Below the pieces are notes generated by a model that saw only the letters and a list, made by a program, of their open reading frames with translations, had not been told where the DNA came from and made no database searches. From the NCBI GenBank assembly GCA_017307505.1, contig JAFKEE010000022.1:124001-188000 (forward strand): DNA of 64,000 nucleotides, given 5' to 3'. Both the position numbers and the translations under genes were made by a program. Positions 27,315 to 36,875 of this stretch are shown here, piece by piece (the first letter of the stretch is position 1; every line of letters starts with the position of its first letter). This stretch comes from Acidobacteriota bacterium. Lineage in GTDB: Bacteria; Acidobacteriota; Terriglobia; Bryobacterales; Bryobacteraceae.

Positions 27315-28208
27315 TTAGTTGCCGGCCGGAGTTTCCGTCGCGACTTCGGCGGCGGGCTCAGCAGACTTCTTCGGCAGCGACGTGCTGGGCAGGTCGAGAT
27401 CCGAGATGCCTTCCGTGAGCACGTCTTCGTTCAGGCGGGGGTCCACATAGTGCGCAAACTGCGACATGTCTTCCACCGGCCCGTCCTCGGTCACGATTTC
27501 CTTCGGAGTGAAGTCCTGCTCGCTGGCCAGGGACCGGCCTTCCACCATCGCGTCCGCAATCTTGTTTGCGAACAGGCGGATGGCGCGCAGCGCGTCGTCA
27601 TTGCCAGGGATCGGGTGATCCACCATGTCGGGGTCGCAGTTCGTATCCACTACGGCGACCACCGGGATGCCGAGCTTGCGGGCTTCCTTGACGGCGATGT
27701 CTTCCTTGTTGGAATCGATGACGAAGAGCATGTCCGGCAGGCCGTCCATGTCCTTGATGCCGGCGAGATTCGACATCAGGTTCTTGCGCTCGCGCTCCAT
27801 CTGGATGAGTTCCTTCTTGGTGCGCCGCTCTCCGCTGCCTTCGTCGAGAATTCCTTCGAGTTCCTTCAACCGCTTGATCGACTGCTTTACCGTGACGAAG
27901 TTCGTCAACAGGCCGCCCAGCCAGCGGTTGTTCACGTAATACATGCCACAGCGGGTGGCTTCTTCCAGAATGGCTTCCTGCGCCTGGCGCTTGGTTCCGA
28001 CGAAAAGGATCGTCTTCCCCATGGCCGCCTGTTCGCCTACAAAACGCATCGCGTCTTTGAACAGCTTCAAGGTCTTCTGGAGGTCGATGATGTAGATCCC
28101 GTTGCGTTCGCCGAAGATATATTCCTTCATCTTCGGATTCCAGCGCTTGGTCTGGTGCCCGAAGTGAACGCCCGCTTCGAGCAATTCTTTCATTGAAATC
28201 GAGGGCAA
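27315..28208 (-). CDS. rpsB: 30S ribosomal protein S2 (TTG start)
   Basis: Small-subunit ribosomal protein. The sequence [19 protein letters not shown] aligns with the usual start of S2, which supports a TTG start at 28208 with AGGAG 5 bases upstream. The first ATG, at 28193, would lie 20 bases from that site. Other signatures are [30 protein letters not shown] and [12 protein letters not shown]. At 297 residues it has an extended, loosely conserved C-terminus ending in a Thr/Ala/Glu-rich tail. Heads the rpsB-tsf-pyrH-frr block. Confidence 0.96.
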   Translation of the reverse strand: MPSISMKELLEAGVHFGHQTKRWNPKMKEYIFGERNGIYIIDLQKTLKLFKDAMRFVGEQAAMGKTILFVGTKRQAQEAILEEATRCGMYYVNNRWLGGLLTNFVTVKQSIKRLKELEGILDEGSGERRTKKELIQMERERKNLMSNLAGIKDMDGLPDMLFVIDSNKEDIAVKEARKLGIPVVAVVDTNCDPDMVDHPIPGNDDALRAIRLFANKIADAMVEGRSLASEQDFTPKEIVTEDGPVEDMSQFAHYVDPRLNEDVLTEGISDLDLPSTSLPKKSAEPAAEVATETPAGN

Positions 28209-28223
28209 GGTTGCTCCTTCAAA

Positions 28224-28242
28224 GGTTCATCTGAGATGAACC
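28224..28242 (-). promoter_or_regulatory. Hairpin immediately upstream of the rpsB ribosome-binding site
   Basis: Perfect palindrome, arms GGTTCATC (28224-28231) and GATGAACC (28235-28242) with a 3-base loop. On the minus strand it ends a few bases before the AGGAG site of rpsB. The position fits translational control of S2, which is autoregulated through its leader in other bacteria. Here the role is inferred. Confidence 0.45.
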
Positions 28243-28280
28243 GTGCTATCCGGTCGGGTTTCCGGGGGGTTGACGCAAGA

Positions 28281-28339
28281 CCAGCCGCTCCTTACCCACC
28301 GGCGCCCAAAGCGAAATTTGCCGGTAGAGGAGCGGCTGG
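28281..28339 (-). promoter_or_regulatory. Long stem-loop between rpsI and rpsB
   Basis: Outer arms CCAGCCGCTCCT (28281-28292) and AGGAGCGGCTGG (28328-28339) pair perfectly over 12 bp. Inside, ACCGGC (28297-28302) can pair with GCCGGT. No U-run follows on the minus strand. It sits in the 188-base gap after rpsI and before rpsB, so it could end the rplM-rpsI transcript with help from Rho or be part of a structured rpsB leader. Confidence 0.45.
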
Positions 28340-28396
28340 CCAAATAACAGGAAATCGTACAGCAGTCCGAACGCAGCCGCCCAAAAGCTGAGCGAA

Positions 28397-28789
28397 CTAG
28401 CGCTTGGAGAACTGGAAGCGGGCCCGGGCGCCCTTCAAGCCGTACTTGCCGCGCTCGTGCTCGCGTGCGTCGCGAGTGAGGTAGCCCGCACTCTTGAGCT
28501 TGCCGCGCAGTTCGGTATTGAATTCGATCAATGCGCGCGCGATGCCGAGACGAACCGCGCCAGCCTGGCCGATCACGCCGCCGCCGCTTGCATTCACAAG
28601 AACGTCGAACTTGTCGGCGGTCTCAGTGGTCGCCATCGGCTGCCGTACCAGCGAGCGGCTGGTGTACGTGGTGAAGTACTCGTCCAGGGGCTTGCCGTTA
28701 ACGGTCATTTTGCCCGTGCCGGGACGCAGGAAGACGCGGGCCACGGCGCGTTTCCGCCGGCCGGTTCCAAGATACTGAAGCAGTGCCAT
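28397..28789 (-). CDS. rpsI: 30S ribosomal protein S9
   Basis: Small-subunit ribosomal protein of 130 residues whose C-terminal tail reaches the P-site tRNA. Motifs: [19 protein letters not shown] at the start, [21 protein letters not shown] in the middle, and the conserved end [14 protein letters not shown], whose final Lys-Arg is the tRNA contact. Downstream of rplM by 26 bases, the universal L13-S9 pair. Confidence 0.97.
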   Translation of the reverse strand: MALLQYLGTGRRKRAVARVFLRPGTGKMTVNGKPLDEYFTTYTSRSLVRQPMATTETADKFDVLVNASGGGVIGQAGAVRLGIARALIEFNTELRGKLKSAGYLTRDAREHERGKYGLKGARARFQFSKR

Positions 28790-28815
28790 TCTAATCTGTT
28801 CTCCGTCGGTTGAGC

Positions 28816-29250
28816 CTACTTGCCGGCGGCAAGCGCGGTGGGCTGCTGAGCCTCGTGGGGGTGCTTTTCGCCGGCATAGACCTTGAGCTTGCGATACATC
28901 TGCTTGCCCATCTTCGTCTTCGGCAGCATACCCTTGATGGCATCTTCCACCAGCCGGATCGGCCGTGTGGCGCGCACCTTGTCGGCGCGGGTCTCCGTCA
29001 GGCCGCCCGGGTAGCCCGAGTGACGACGGTAGAGCTTCTGTGATTCCTTGTTGCCGGTCAGGATGGCCTTGTCGGCGTTGATAACGATGACGTGGTCGCC
29101 AGTGTCCATGAACGGTACATAAGTGGGCTTATGCTTCCCCATCAGGATTTTGGCGGCCTTGCTGGCGACCCGTCCCAGAGCTGCCTCGCTGGCATCGAGC
29201 ACGAACCAGCAGCGCGTGATCTCGCTCTTGGACGGAAATTCGGTCTTCAT
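28816..29250 (-). CDS. rplM: 50S ribosomal protein L13
   Basis: Large-subunit assembly protein. The 144-residue product has [56 protein letters not shown] and [21 protein letters not shown], all family signatures. The C-terminus ends [13 protein letters not shown]. It heads the rplM-rpsI operon. A good promoter candidate lies about 135 bases upstream. Confidence 0.97.
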   Translation of the reverse strand: MKTEFPSKSEITRCWFVLDASEAALGRVASKAAKILMGKHKPTYVPFMDTGDHVIVINADKAILTGNKESQKLYRRHSGYPGGLTETRADKVRATRPIRLVEDAIKGMLPKTKMGKQMYRKLKVYAGEKHPHEAQQPTALAAGK

Positions 29251-29384
29251 AGACAGACGATCTCCGTTTGCGAACTACAAAACTTTAGTCTACGGATCCC
29301 AGTGGAAGTGTGTCAATCCGGACAGGCCAAGCCTATACAGACCGGGCGCACACGATGACCGGGCAGGCGCAGTCAGACCAAACT

Positions 29385-29414
29385 AGTATAGCAGGACGGT
29401 GGCCGAACGGTAAA
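29385..29414 (-). promoter_or_regulatory. Candidate sigma-70 promoter for rplM-rpsI
   Basis: On the minus strand TTTACC (29409-29414) and TATACT (29385-29390) are spaced by 18 bases. They match the -35 and -10 consensus at 4 and 5 of 6 positions. The implied leader to the rplM ATG is about 130 bases. Confidence 0.45.
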
Positions 29415-29454
29415 TCCTCAGCTCGCGAGGACGGTTTTGCCTCGGTTTCACTTA

Positions 29455-29766
29455 TTATTCATTGGCGGACATCTCCGCCCAGAACCATTTGGTCGCCCCG
29501 ATCCGTGATCCCCGCATCTCCGATTCGTGCGCCGGTTTGGCAAAATCCAAAGCTACGCCGAATCTTCGCCTGGGGATCGCTTCTAGGCTCAAGCCCGGCT
29601 TGCCTCCGCGCTCCCCCTCAAGGAAGTCCTCCGCGATCGGCCCGCCGGGTCCAACGCACGGAGACGAAGGTCGCGAGCGCCTGCGCCATTCCCAATGCCA
29701 CGGCGCAACCCCATGCTCCTCCTGGTTTTCGCAGCTCTTCCCGGAACCTGCGCCGGAGCAAGCCAT
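29455..29766 (-). CDS. Hypothetical protein, uncertain
   Basis: A 103-residue frame starting 14 bases after the stop of the TIR/NB-ARC gene and on the same strand. The first half is rich in Trp, Arg, Cys and Pro. The second half (about 43-103) looks more protein-like, with segments such as EDFLEGERGGKPGLSLEAIP and RRRFGVALDFAKPAHESEM. No family was recognised and there is no convincing ribosome-binding site. An equally long frame lies on the opposite strand, and a second minus-strand frame (29618-29803) overlaps, so a frameshifted remnant is possible. Confidence 0.3.
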   Translation of the reverse strand: MACSGAGSGKSCENQEEHGVAPWHWEWRRRSRPSSPCVGPGGPIAEDFLEGERGGKPGLSLEAIPRRRFGVALDFAKPAHESEMRGSRIGATKWFWAEMSANE

Positions 29767-29780
29767 CGTCTAACTTACTG

Positions 29781-31214
29781 TTAAAAAAGCGACATTTGCA
29801 CACCGCCCTCGGCCGGCCGGTAGATGTCGCCCCGATCGTCCTGGAACCAGGAAAGCTCCCACTCGCAGTCCTTCACTACCTGGTGATCGCCCCTGGACCG
29901 AGCGGCATCCAGCAACCGGTTCATCAGTAGAGCGGATTCGAGGCGCCGGCGCTCCGACGAGAGGTAGAGGAAGGCCCGGCGTGTCAGTTGCACCGCCACG
30001 GCCCAATCCTGATGGATGGCCCAGGCCAGCGCCGCATCCAGCTCAGCGATCATCTTGCGAACCAGCAGCGGCTGGTCCCGCCAATCCAGGAAGAACTCGG
30101 TGAGAGCCTCCGCGTGCCGCCAGCGCAGGGCCTCTTCCGGCTTCTGGGACACTCCACCGGCCAGACGGAACACGGTTCCGCCGGAATCCAACGAGTCGAG
30201 CAGTCCCTGTTTCACCAGCCAGTTTGCTGATTCCAGTGCTTCCGGGCCCGTCAGTTGCGCCACCCTGGCGGCCAGTTCCAGCGAGAACCCGTCGCCCCGG
30301 CACAGCGAGATGGCCCGCCATAGCTTCTCCGCTTCCTCGTCCATGGAAGGTGCCTGCGATCTCGCCTGACGGGACTTCAAGTTGATCAGTCCCGGACCAC
30401 TCTCCCTGGTGGTAACCAGAACCGACCCCAAACCATCCGCGGGAGTTGTGAACGGCGCGATGCCCCGCACATCATCCAGCACGACCAGCACCCTGTGAGC
30501 CCGCACCGTCTCTCCAACGGTGGCCAGCAGAGTTTCCGGGGTTCCCTCGGCCGCAATGCCCAACTGCCAGGCGATTTCGCCGGCAATCATCGACACCGGC
30601 CGGTCGCCGCACTGAATCCAGAGCACATCGCGGAACTGCGCTCCGTCCCGCAGGGCGAACTCGTGCGCCAGCCAGGTCTTTCCGCTGCCAGGCGCACTGC
30701 CGGCGATGACCGCCGTCCCACAACGATCCACCAGCGCATTCCGCAGCTTTTCGAGTTCTGCTTCCCGGCCGATGAAACCGGGCAAAGGGGCCAGGGAAAA
30801 CGGGGTCGCCGCGTCGTGCGGATGCAGGCTGATCACCCAGCGTTCCAGGCTGCGCAGCATCTCCAGCGGGGTGTCACTCCACCGAAAAAACCTCCGCCGT
30901 TCGAGGATTGCCGGATGGGGGCACTCCTCAGCCAGGATGCAGGCGACCGGCGGGTCCTCGTTACTTTCAACGTGCGCCAGAAGGGTCGCCCAGTCGGAAC
31001 GGGAAGCCCGCTCCGGCACGGCCTCACGGGACAGAAGCAGAAGGATTGCGTCGTTTCCCAGACCGCCATCCCAGGCTTCAGCTACGGTTGGACCTACGGC
31101 GGGTCCCAGTTCTTCCAGCGTGACCCTGCACTCTGCGCCTCCCTCCAGCCTTCGCGCAAGCGTCTGCGCAATCGCCCGCTCCCGGGGGGCGTAACACAGG
31201 AATAAATTGAGCAC
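29781..31214 (-). CDS. TIR-like/NB-ARC STAND ATPase (bacterial NLR-like)
   Basis: 477-residue protein. Residues 1-130 look like a TIR-type domain: start LNLFLCYAPRERAIAQTLARRL, strand DAILLLLSREAVP, helix with SDWATLLAHVE. Residues about 145-360 are an NB-ARC module: FIGREAELEKLRNAL, Walker A GSAPGSGKT (172-180), Walker B RVLVVLDDV (241-249), and the VLVTTRES sensor. A helical C-terminal part (about 300-477) follows, with no clear repeats. The position four after the TIR tryptophan (Trp75), where the NADase glutamate normally sits, is Leu79. STAND proteins of this kind act in signalling or phage defence; the role here is unknown. The gene starts 11 bases after the aminotransferase stop. Confidence 0.75.
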   Translation of the reverse strand: MLNLFLCYAPRERAIAQTLARRLEGGAECRVTLEELGPAVGPTVAEAWDGGLGNDAILLLLSREAVPERASRSDWATLLAHVESNEDPPVACILAEECPHPAILERRRFFRWSDTPLEMLRSLERWVISLHPHDAATPFSLAPLPGFIGREAELEKLRNALVDRCGTAVIAGSAPGSGKTWLAHEFALRDGAQFRDVLWIQCGDRPVSMIAGEIAWQLGIAAEGTPETLLATVGETVRAHRVLVVLDDVRGIAPFTTPADGLGSVLVTTRESGPGLINLKSRQARSQAPSMDEEAEKLWRAISLCRGDGFSLELAARVAQLTGPEALESANWLVKQGLLDSLDSGGTVFRLAGGVSQKPEEALRWRHAEALTEFFLDWRDQPLLVRKMIAELDAALAWAIHQDWAVAVQLTRRAFLYLSSERRRLESALLMNRLLDAARSRGDHQVVKDCEWELSWFQDDRGDIYRPAEGGVQMSLF

Positions 31215-31225
31215 CGTCTCCTATC

Positions 31226-32566
31226 CTAACCGGGGCAAACCGGCTGCTGCGAGTTTCTGGCATACTCTGCAGCCTCCCGCATCAGGCTGAGCGCTTCTAC
31301 AATGCGCGGGGCGTGTTCGAAGCCGTAGGATAGGCGCAGTTGCCGCCGGCCCTTCACCGCGAGGTCACCTCGTGGATGGACGCAGTATTCGCCAGGGATG
31401 TACAGCACGCGAGGCCGCCTTAGGCTCTCCTGGCCATCAACTTCAGGGTCGCCGCTGGTCCGCGTGATGTACCGGAAAAAGGCCGACTTCGGATGCGTCT
31501 CCACCTCGCGGAACGTGAGGTAGAAGTAGAAGCCAGCGCTGCCTCCGCGGCATTCCTCCAACTGCCCGCCCAGATGCTGTTCGATGCCCGCGCGAACGGC
31601 CAGCGCCTTCGCGCGGTAACCCGCATTGACGCTACGCAGTTGCTCATCCATCTTGTGGTCGAGCAGATAGCTCGCCATCTCCTGCACAAACAGGGGCGCG
31701 CTGAAGCCCGTATCGCTGGTCTTCTGCACCAGCGCGTTCATCAGCGGTCCATCGGGCCCAAGGATGTATCCGATTCGCAGGGCCGGAGCCAGAATCTTCG
31801 AAAGTGTGCCAATCTCGAAAGCGAGCCCCGAACCATCCAGCGGCAGGACGGATTCGAAGGGTTCCACCGCTGGATCGTGCAACAGTAGCTCGTACGCCAG
31901 ATCGTAAATGATTGGGATCCGGCGGCGCTGTGCCTGCGACACCTCTTCGGCCACCTCCAACAGCGCCCGCCTTCTGCGGTTGGAAAGCAGTGTGCATGAC
32001 GGATTGTTCACCGTGACGAAGTAGAAGAAGGAGATCCGGTCCGCCTTCGCGCCGAGGCCGTTTAGCTTCTCGCGCAACAATTCCAGCGACGGTCCTTCCG
32101 AGTCTTCCGGCACGGTGACTACTTCAAACCCGCGCCGCTCCATCGCTTCGGCGTAGATGTAGTACATCGGATCCGAGGTGATGACGATGCCCTGCGGAAG
32201 AACATCGCCCAGCGCGTCCAGGATGCTGGTTGCTCCACAGGCGCCGATCGCGAGCCGCTTCCCGGAAAGGCTCGACTCGGTGAGGCCACCAACTCGATGC
32301 CCAATCAGAAAGTTGCGCAGCGACGCGATCAGATTGGCCGAACCCGCGGGACTTCCGTAATTGAAGGCCTGCCGGTACTTCCGTCCGTCTGAGGCGACAG
32401 CTTCCATCGCCTCGCGCAGACCCGTCACGGGGATCGTCTCCTCATTCACGTAGCCGACCCCCAGGTTGATATCAACCCCGTCCCGGAAGTCGTGCGCGAA
32501 CTCGGCCATCATTCGGCTCACCGGCGCCGGACTGGTCGACGCCTGCCCATAGGAAGAAAGTCGCAT
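31226..32566 (-). CDS. PLP-dependent aminotransferase (class I/II fold)
   Basis: 446-residue fold-type I enzyme. The N-terminus reads DINLGVGYVNEETIPVTGL, then YRQAFNYGSPAGSANLIASL for substrate binding. IGACGATSILDALGDV and ITSDPMYYIYAEAMER line the cofactor pocket, IIYDLAYELL holds the conserved Asp-Tyr pair, and the Schiff-base lysine is in GTLSKILAPALRIGYI. A C-terminal arginine in RQLRLSYGF would bind the carboxylate. It resembles 2-aminoadipate/valine-pyruvate-type aminotransferases, but the substrate cannot be told. It precedes the TIR/NB-ARC gene with an 11-base gap. Confidence 0.87.
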   Translation of the reverse strand: MRLSSYGQASTSPAPVSRMMAEFAHDFRDGVDINLGVGYVNEETIPVTGLREAMEAVASDGRKYRQAFNYGSPAGSANLIASLRNFLIGHRVGGLTESSLSGKRLAIGACGATSILDALGDVLPQGIVITSDPMYYIYAEAMERRGFEVVTVPEDSEGPSLELLREKLNGLGAKADRISFFYFVTVNNPSCTLLSNRRRRALLEVAEEVSQAQRRRIPIIYDLAYELLLHDPAVEPFESVLPLDGSGLAFEIGTLSKILAPALRIGYILGPDGPLMNALVQKTSDTGFSAPLFVQEMASYLLDHKMDEQLRSVNAGYRAKALAVRAGIEQHLGGQLEECRGGSAGFYFYLTFREVETHPKSAFFRYITRTSGDPEVDGQESLRRPRVLYIPGEYCVHPRGDLAVKGRRQLRLSYGFEHAPRIVEALSLMREAAEYARNSQQPVCPG

Positions 32567-32608
32567 GTGATCTCATCCTACCTGCTCATGTTGGCGCCCA
32601 GACGCAGC

Positions 32609-32662
32609 AAGGCCGGGCAGCGCTCCCTGATAGCGGGATTTCAGGGCGCTCTGCCCGGCCTT
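32609..32662. terminator. Strong imperfect hairpin after the oxidoreductase gene
   Basis: Two 22-base arms (32609-32630 and 32641-32662) starting AAGGCCGGGCAG and ending CTGCCCGGCCTT pair at 20 of 22 positions around a 10-base loop. It lies just downstream of the oxidoreductase stop at 32680 on the minus strand and before the aminotransferase gene. There is no strong U-run, so termination is likely but not certain. Confidence 0.5.
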
Positions 32663-32679
32663 ACTTCTTTCAAACAATT

Positions 32680-33951
32680 CTAGATGAACTTGTACTTGCC
32701 AGGGACAGGAAAATCAGGAATTTCCGGCTTCCCGTCATACTTCCACTGGTCTTCCTTGGGCATCAGATCCTGTTTGGAATTCAAGATCATATCCCAGGTG
32801 ATCTTCTGGCCGCTATAGGCGGATTCGCGGCCCATGATGCAGGTCAGCGTGCTGGCGGCGACCTCAAGCGATTCATTGACGTAGGGACCGTCGCCACGAA
32901 TCGACTTGTACAGCTTCGTGTGCTCCAGGTAGTAGCCCACGCCGCCGCGAGGCTGCGAGAGTTCAATGCGGCCCTTCGCGCCGGCGACTACTTCGTTCAC
33001 CTGGCCATAAAGACCGTTGGGGAACTGGCGGCAGTAGCTCGACATCCGCACGCCATTCGGATACTCATAGTCGGCCGAGATGTGGTCAAAGATCGTGCCG
33101 TGGATTTCATCCTTGGGACGCCAGGCGGCGCCGCCAGTCGCGACCACGCTGATCGGATGCGTGCCCATCACCCAGTTGCAGACGTCGATGTTGTGCAGGT
33201 GCTGCTCGACAATTTGATCGCCGCAGATCCAAAGGTTCGAATACCAGTTGCGGAGCTGCCATTCCATGTCGCCCCACTTGGCGTCGCGGCCATTCCGCTG
33301 CTGGATCACCGGCGTGCCTACCCAATAGGCATACAGCGCGACGATGTCGCCCAGCTTGCCGTTCTTCAGCGCGTCTACATTCTCCAGGTAGTACGGGTCG
33401 CTGCGCCGCTGGGCGCCGCTCACCACGGTCAGCTTCTTCTCCACGCTCTTCTGCGCCGCCGCCATGAACCGCCGGATGCCAGTTCCGTCCACACCGAAGG
33501 GCTTTTCGCAGAAGACGTGCTTGTTGGCCTCGATGGCCGCTTCGAAATGGACCGGCCGCCAGCCGGGAGGCGTGGCCAGGAAAACAACGTCAATGTCCGT
33601 CTTCAGCACCTTTTTGAAGGCATCGAAGCCGACAAACCGCTTGTCGGGTTCCACTTTGATGCGGTCGGCTGCACCCATGGCTTCCGCCCGCGTCCGCAGG
33701 TTCTTCAGGCTGCCTTCCAGCTTGTCCTCAAAGGCGTCGCCCATGGCGACCAGCTCCACGGCCGAATCGCCTTTCAGCGCATCCAGCACCGCCTGCGTGC
33801 CGCGTCCACCGCACCCAACCAGGCCCACCTTCAGCTTTGCCGGAGCCCAGCCTTTAACGAGTTCAGGCCGCATAATCGTAAATGCGGCGCCTGCCGCTGC
33901 CGGGCCGGTCAGGAATGACCGGCGTGACGTGTTGTTGTTCTTGGTTTCCAT
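32680..33951 (-). CDS. Gfo/Idh/MocA family oxidoreductase with twin-arginine leader
   Basis: 423-residue NAD(P)-dependent dehydrogenase-like protein. The N-terminus NNNTSRRSFLTGPAAAGAAF is a twin-arginine signal, so it is likely exported folded with its cofactor. The Rossmann segment VGLVGCGGRGTQAVLDAL follows. The family signature HVFCEKPFGVDGTG contains the catalytic EKP lysine. The C-terminal domain includes EWQLRNW and HLHNIDVCNWVMG. Many such secreted Gfo/Idh/MocA proteins occur in Acidobacteriota and Planctomycetes and are thought to act on sugars, but the substrate is not known. Confidence 0.88.
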   Translation of the reverse strand: METKNNNTSRRSFLTGPAAAGAAFTIMRPELVKGWAPAKLKVGLVGCGGRGTQAVLDALKGDSAVELVAMGDAFEDKLEGSLKNLRTRAEAMGAADRIKVEPDKRFVGFDAFKKVLKTDIDVVFLATPPGWRPVHFEAAIEANKHVFCEKPFGVDGTGIRRFMAAAQKSVEKKLTVVSGAQRRSDPYYLENVDALKNGKLGDIVALYAYWVGTPVIQQRNGRDAKWGDMEWQLRNWYSNLWICGDQIVEQHLHNIDVCNWVMGTHPISVVATGGAAWRPKDEIHGTIFDHISADYEYPNGVRMSSYCRQFPNGLYGQVNEVVAGAKGRIELSQPRGGVGYYLEHTKLYKSIRGDGPYVNESLEVAASTLTCIMGRESAYSGQKITWDMILNSKQDLMPKEDQWKYDGKPEIPDFPVPGKYKFI

Positions 33952-34115
33952 TCGTTCGGCACCTCAGCCGCCGACTATTGTATATCGGACGACACCCATT
34001 TTGAGGGCGCCTTCGGCCGACAACCGGGCCCCATTCTATGCTGGCCCTACTCGGCAGGCGGCCCGCTGTACCCTGACAGAGTGCCTTTATCCCGGGCGCA
34101 GACATTGGAGGAACC

Positions 34116-34811
34116 ATGATCGACATCCTGACCGGACTTAAGCGCTTTCAAAACGATGTCTATCCCAGCCATCGCGAACTCTTCGCCAGACTGGCTGAAA
34201 ACCAGCAGCCTCGCGCTTTGTTTATCACCTGTTCCGATTCGCGCGTCGTTCCGAATCTGATCCTCCAGGCGGAGCCCGGCGACCTTTTCCTCATCCGCAA
34301 TGCCGGCAACATCGTGCCGCCTGTCGGCTCCGCTGATGGTGGAGGCACTGTCGCCTCGATTGAGTACGCCGTGGAGGCTCTGGGCATTACCGACGTCATC
34401 CTGTGTGGTCACACGAATTGCGGTGCGATGAAAGGCATTCTGCATCCTGAGAAGGTTGCTGCCATGCCGAACGTGGCGGCCTGGGTGCAGCACGCCGCGC
34501 CGGCCCGCCGCGAGGTTGAGCGGCTATACCCCGCTGCCGGCGAGAAGGAACGGATGGAACGTATGGTGGAGCAGAATGTGATCCAGCAGGTGAAGAACCT
34601 CCTCACCCATCCCTTCATCCGGTCCCGTGTCGAGGGCGCCCGGATGGAGCTCTACGGCTGGATCTACGATATTCGTACCGGTCTTGTGCGGGGCCTGGAT
34701 GCGTCAGGAAGGGAGTTCAGCGAGATTCACTTCGAATCGCATGGCTCTCCAGACGAGAAGCGCATGTTGCGCGAACTGGAGAATGACGAGGAGTTCTGGG
34801 AACGGATCTAG
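34116..34811 (+). CDS. Beta-class carbonic anhydrase
   Basis: Zinc enzyme interconverting CO2 and bicarbonate. The 231-residue protein has the zinc ligands Cys39 in [11 protein letters not shown], His99 and Cys102 in [11 protein letters not shown], and the catalytic Asp41-Arg43 pair. The fold signature RNAGNIVPP is at about 61-69. The length is typical. It is preceded by a 164-base divergent region and its stop overlaps the end of the convergent histidine kinase gene by 4 bases. Confidence 0.94.
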   Translation: MIDILTGLKRFQNDVYPSHRELFARLAENQQPRALFITCSDSRVVPNLILQAEPGDLFLIRNAGNIVPPVGSADGGGTVASIEYAVEALGITDVILCGHTNCGAMKGILHPEKVAAMPNVAAWVQHAAPARREVERLYPAAGEKERMERMVEQNVIQQVKNLLTHPFIRSRVEGARMELYGWIYDIRTGLVRGLDASGREFSEIHFESHGSPDEKRMLRELENDEEFWERI

Positions 34812-36763
34812 CTGACGGCGGGGATTGCCGTTTCCTGCAATCGCCGGAGTTCGACTTCCATCGCCTCCAGGCTGAGGCGGGCGGCTTCGAAATCCGATTC
34901 CTCGGCGGCTCTGTCCAGCCTGGCCGCTGTTTCGGCCACGCCCGCGGCCATGATGCTTTGAGCCGCACTCTGGATCCTCTGCGCGTCGCTTCGCAGTGCG
35001 GCCAGATCGCCTGATTCGGTGGCTGCCTGCAACTTCTTCAATCGTTCCGGCGCCAGTTGCAGGAACAGCTGCATCATCTGCCCCAACAGCACAGGATCGG
35101 CATCCATCATGCGGGAAGTGGAACCGATGCTGCTCCGTCCCGCCGGACCTGCGGCCGGTTTGTCCTGCAACGGGAACAGCGGCTGGTCCATGTACTGCTC
35201 CACCAGCGCCAAAAGATGTTTGTGGTCCACTGGCTTGGCGATGTAGGCGTTCATGCCAGCCTGGAGGCATCGCTCGCGGTCGCCATTCATCGCGTGCGCC
35301 GTCATGGCCACGACCGGCAAATGTGCAAATCGGTGATCGGCGCGAATGCGGCGGGTTGTTTCCAGACCGTCCAGCACCGGCATCTGTACATCCATGAGGA
35401 TCAGACGGTAAGATCGCTTCTCCAGGATCTCCAGCGCATGCTGTCCGTTGTTGGCTACATCGATCGTGTAGCCCTTCTTCCGCAGTAGGGAAGTGACGAC
35501 TTTCTGGTTGATCAGGTTGTCTTCCACCAGCAGGATCAGCCCGCGTCCGTTCTCATCCACCGATTCAGGCGGTGCCAGAGCGCTCTGCCGCAGGGCCTCG
35601 CGGCCTTCATTCGAGCCCGGCATCAAGGGAATCATCGCGGTGAAGGTGCTGCCTTTGCCCGGCTCGCTCTCCACCTCGATCTGTCCACCCAGCAGCATGA
35701 CCAGCCGCTTCGTGATCGCCAGGCCCAGGCCCGTCCCCCCAAATCGCCGGCTGATACTGCCGTCCGCCTGCGTGAACTTCTCGAAAATCGCGTCGAGCTT
35801 CTCTTTAGGAATCCCGACGCCGGTGTCCATGACGCGGATCTTCAAGTTGACCGGATGTGTTCCATCTGATTCCGGAACCTCCGCTGTGATCAAAGCCCGT
35901 ACCGACCCGGCAGGCGTGAACTTCACCGCATTGCTGAACAGGTTGGCCAGAATCTGCCTGATCCTCAACGGATCGCCGATCAACTGATCAGGCACGGACG
36001 GGTCCACTTCCCAGGTGAGGGCCACGTTCTTTGTGCGGGCCCGCAGTTGGTGCGTCTTGGCGCAATCCAGCACAAGCTGCCGGAGGTCGAAAGGAATCTC
36101 CTCTATGACCATCCGGCCCGCTTCAATTTTGGATAGATCCAGCAGGTCGTTCAACAGCCCAAGCAAGGAGTGTGCGCAGTTCTGGGCCGCCTTCAACTGC
36201 TCGCGCTGTTCGTTGCTGACCGGGCTGTCCAGGACGAGATCCAGCATTCCGATCACACCGCTCATCGGAGTTCGCAGCTCGTGGGACATGTTCGCCAGGA
36301 ACTCGCTCTTTGCCTGACTCGCCGACAGCGCCTTTTGCAGTGCCTGCTCGAGTTCGTCCGTCCGGCTGCGGATCTTCTCTTCCAGTTGCTCCTGGTGCTC
36401 CCGCAATTGCTCCTGGTATGCCTCCAGCGAGCCGATCATCGCGTTGAAGCTCTCACCCAGGACCTCGATCTCATCCCCCGTGTCGCTGAGCTGGACCTTC
36501 TTCATCCGGCCGGCCCGGGCTTCCTGAATCCCTTCCTGCAGCAGCAGCAGGGGCTTGACCAGCAGGCGGGTGGTAAACCTCGCGATCGTGCCGGCCACCA
36601 GCAGCAATATGGCCAGCAGGATCACTACCTTGCTCAAACGCACTCCATCTGTATTCGCCGATATATCGTAAGCGAGTACTACGGAGATCACCCAAAATAC
36701 GAGCATCGCGGTGAACATCGAGAACTTCGTCGCGATCGATCGTATCTTCTTGGGTTGCGCCAA
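34808..36763 (-). CDS. Hybrid sensor histidine kinase with receiver and degenerate Hpt-like domain
   Basis: 651-residue membrane kinase. Two membrane helices (about 14-32 and 44-63) enclose only a dozen periplasmic residues, so sensing is probably in or at the membrane. Then follow HAMP (about 63-118), a coiled coil, HisKA with the phospho-histidine His161 in MSHELRTP, and HATPase with SNAVKF, DTGVGIP and [10 protein letters not shown]. The receiver has Asp458 and Lys510. The last 100 residues match an Hpt helix bundle ([15 protein letters not shown]), but the histidine is replaced by Gln595. It is the only two-component gene in view, so its target is unknown. Confidence 0.9.
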   Translation of the reverse strand: MAQPKKIRSIATKFSMFTAMLVFWVISVVLAYDISANTDGVRLSKVVILLAILLLVAGTIARFTTRLLVKPLLLLQEGIQEARAGRMKKVQLSDTGDEIEVLGESFNAMIGSLEAYQEQLREHQEQLEEKIRSRTDELEQALQKALSASQAKSEFLANMSHELRTPMSGVIGMLDLVLDSPVSNEQREQLKAAQNCAHSLLGLLNDLLDLSKIEAGRMVIEEIPFDLRQLVLDCAKTHQLRARTKNVALTWEVDPSVPDQLIGDPLRIRQILANLFSNAVKFTPAGSVRALITAEVPESDGTHPVNLKIRVMDTGVGIPKEKLDAIFEKFTQADGSISRRFGGTGLGLAITKRLVMLLGGQIEVESEPGKGSTFTAMIPLMPGSNEGREALRQSALAPPESVDENGRGLILLVEDNLINQKVVTSLLRKKGYTIDVANNGQHALEILEKRSYRLILMDVQMPVLDGLETTRRIRADHRFAHLPVVAMTAHAMNGDRERCLQAGMNAYIAKPVDHKHLLALVEQYMDQPLFPLQDKPAAGPAGRSSIGSTSRMMDADPVLLGQMMQLFLQLAPERLKKLQAATESGDLAALRSDAQRIQSAAQSIMAAGVAETAARLDRAAEESDFEAARLSLEAMEVELRRLQETAIPAVS

Positions 36764-36875
36764 GGTTCGTTATGCTTCCTTCCCTAAACGTTCGGTCAAA
36801 TCTGCCCCTGAAACCATAGGGCAATCGCCTTAGTTAGCCCTCTATCCGGCGATACATCAGGCACAATGATGGAAG

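Noticed and set aside
29462-29773. Plus-strand frame of 103 codons
   Set aside because: It has about the same length as the minus-strand frame and no ribosome site; its Ser/Pro/Arg-rich composition looks like an antisense shadow.
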